Assembly: GCA_021812745.1 (NCBI GenBank)
Contig: JAKAMS010000108.1
Location: forward strand, 1 to 7,980
DNA: 7,980 bases
Reading direction: 5' to 3'
Source of the DNA: Bacteroidota bacterium
GTDB taxonomy: Bacteria > Bacteroidota > Ignavibacteria > Ignavibacteriales > Melioribacteraceae
In this document: positions 6,707-7,980 of the stretch, piece after piece
Numbering within the stretch: the stretch's first letter is position 1
Layout of the letters: each line of letters opens with the position of its first letter
Position numbers and translations under genes: made by a program
The notes under the pieces: model-generated
What the model was told of the DNA's origin: nothing
Seen by the model: only the letters and a program-made list of their open reading frames with translations
The model's database searches: none

Positions 6707-7980
6707 ATGAGAAAAATTATTTTCTTAATTATCATTATATCTGCCTCATTAATATCGGCACAGACTAAATATCTAATCTATTTCAAAGATAAAGGCGTTT
6801 CTGTATCGGGTGCACTTCATAAAACTTCTGCGGTCTTTAAGTTGGCAGAGAAAGAACTTTCGCCTAAAGCTATTGAAAGAAGAAAACAAGTTATGGGTGA
6901 GGATAATTATATCACATATGAAGACATTCCTCTTAGTGATAATTACACAAATCAAATTGAACAACTAGGAATTAAAATTGAGAACAAATTAAAATGGTTT
7001 AATGCGGTCAGTTGTTACTTGACCGATGCTCAGATAAATCAATTAAAAAGTTTATTGTTCATCAAGAAAATTGAAAAAGTCCGGGTGTTCAAATCAAGAA
7101 CAGATGAAAATCAATTAATTAACCGGAACAACAGTGTTCAGCAATTAAATAAAATTACCTCTCCAACTTCTTTGAACTATGGACCTTCTCTTACACAAAA
7201 CGCTCTTTCAGATATTCCTGCTGTACATGATTTGGGAATAAATGGAGCGGGAGTTTATGTTGGAATTCTTGACGATGGTTTTTCGCCTAGTCTTTATAAT
7301 GCATTAAAAACTCGAATTGTGCTTCAAGATTCAGATTATGTGCATCATTTGCCATATGTTTCTAATCAGAATGGACACGGATCCAGTGTATTTTGTCTCA
7401 TGGCTGGCTACGATCCTGGTAATGCTATAGGACCGGCTTATAATGCTAAATTTTTTCTTGCTGAAACGGAAAACGATGCGAGCGAGACACATGCGGAAGA
7501 AGATAATTATGCAGCAGCACTTCAAGATATGGAAGGTGCCGGTGTAGATATTACAAGCAGTTCTCTTGGTTATACGACTTTTGATACTGGCCAGACATCT
7601 TACACCTATGAAGATATGAATGGCAATACTGCAATTTGTACACAAGCAGTAAACTTAGCTTTTCAAAGAGGTGTTACATCATTTACTGCTGCTGGTAACG
7701 ATGGAACAAATCCATCATGGTATTATGGTGTAAGTCTGGGAGGAAACAGTTTCGGTAAGATAGGAGCTCCTGCAGATGCATTCAATGTGATTACCGTTGG
7801 TGCAGTTGGCAGCGATAAAACCCTTGCAAGTTTTAGCAGCCGCGGTCCAACATCTGATAACAGAATTAAACCAGAAGTTGTTGCCATGGGCTCTCAAAAC
7901 TATATTGCTGTTATAGTTAAGAATGGAACTGATTATGGTACGGGAAGTGGCACTTCCTTCGCAACGCCAATTGCGGCTGG
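6707..7980 (+). CDS. Secreted S8 (subtilisin-like) serine peptidase, 3'-truncated by window edge
   Basis: This open frame runs to the right edge without a stop: 424 complete codons are visible and the end is not the real C-terminus. The start ATG has AGAGGA at 6697-6702. A signal peptide (MRKIIFLIIIISASLISA|Q, cleavage A18|Q19) precedes an N-terminal segment of about 150 residues. That segment contains LSPKAIERRKQ (51-61) and KWFNAV (96-101), the prodomain-like layout of secreted Bacteroidota subtilases. The catalytic domain follows: Asp189 in GILDDGF, His224 in NGHGSSV, oxyanion Asn331 in AAGND, and Ser417 in GTSFATP. The triad is therefore complete and the enzyme should be active. It may be a general extracellular protease; the substrate is unknown. 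In this family a C-terminal type IX secretion sorting domain often follows, but that part lies outside the window. It is separated from lepB by a terminator, so it has its own transcription unit. Confidence 0.93.
   Translation, partial: MRKIIFLIIIISASLISAQTKYLIYFKDKGVSVSGALHKTSAVFKLAEKELSPKAIERRKQVMGEDNYITYEDIPLSDNYTNQIEQLGIKIENKLKWFNAVSCYLTDAQINQLKSLLFIKKIEKVRVFKSRTDENQLINRNNSVQQLNKITSPTSLNYGPSLTQNALSDIPAVHDLGINGAGVYVGILDDGFSPSLYNALKTRIVLQDSDYVHHLPYVSNQNGHGSSVFCLMAGYDPGNAIGPAYNAKFFLAETENDASETHAEEDNYAAALQDMEGAGVDITSSSLGYTTFDTGQTSYTYEDMNGNTAICTQAVNLAFQRGVTSFTAAGNDGTNPSWYYGVSLGGNSFGKIGAPADAFNVITVGAVGSDKTLASFSSRGPTSDNRIKPEVVAMGSQNYIAVIVKNGTDYGTGSGTSFATPIAA

Noticed and set aside
7331..7645. Antisense open frame of 104 codons at the right end
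   Set aside because: It is opposite the catalytic domain of the subtilase, which continues in frame through the same bases with His224 there.

Overview
The window is a gene-dense, low-GC (roughly 37-40% by eye) bacterial chromosome segment. It most likely comes from the Bacteroidota / Chlorobiota-Ignavibacteriota group. Four observations support this. Three predicted exported proteins have signal peptides ending Ala|Gln, which fits the Bacteroidetes 'Q-rule'. The lepA leader carries a TTG ... TAnnTTTG promoter. The subtilase has the N-terminal layout (lysine-rich 'SPKAIERR' segment, then 'KWFNAV') seen in secreted Bacteroidota S8 peptidases. A PL10 pectate lyase is also present. Clear Shine-Dalgarno sequences precede most genes, which is less typical of core Bacteroidia and tilts me toward an Ignavibacteria-like lineage. 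That placement is an inference.

Layout. On the minus strand (44-1817), an exported PQQ/WD-like beta-propeller protein is followed after 4 bp by a HAD phosphatase that starts at TTG. A divergent intergenic region (1818-1955) holds a sigma70-like promoter reading right. It drives a secreted cupin protein (1956-2420) and a PL10 pectate lyase (2466-3650), probably one pectin-related transcription unit. A Bacteroidota-style promoter (3691-3722) then leads into lepA (EF4, 3743-5536) and lepB (signal peptidase I, 5663-6589). These two are separated by 126 bp containing an unusual 6-bp-period repeat. A strong intrinsic terminator (6616-6658) closes the unit. The last gene, from 6707, is a secreted S8 subtilase that runs off the right edge; its whole catalytic triad lies inside the window.

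How the genes relate. LepA and LepB are housekeeping genes whose adjacency is also known from E. coli. LepB would process the signal peptides of the exported proteins encoded around it (propeller, cupin, subtilase, perhaps pectate lyase). The cupin and pectate lyase suggest extracytoplasmic degradation of plant pectin. There is no mobile element, CRISPR array, RNA gene or defence system that I can see. Most of the window is ordinary. The most distinctive items are the hexanucleotide repeat between lepA and lepB, the exported cupin paired with PL10, and the Ala|Gln signal-peptide pattern.
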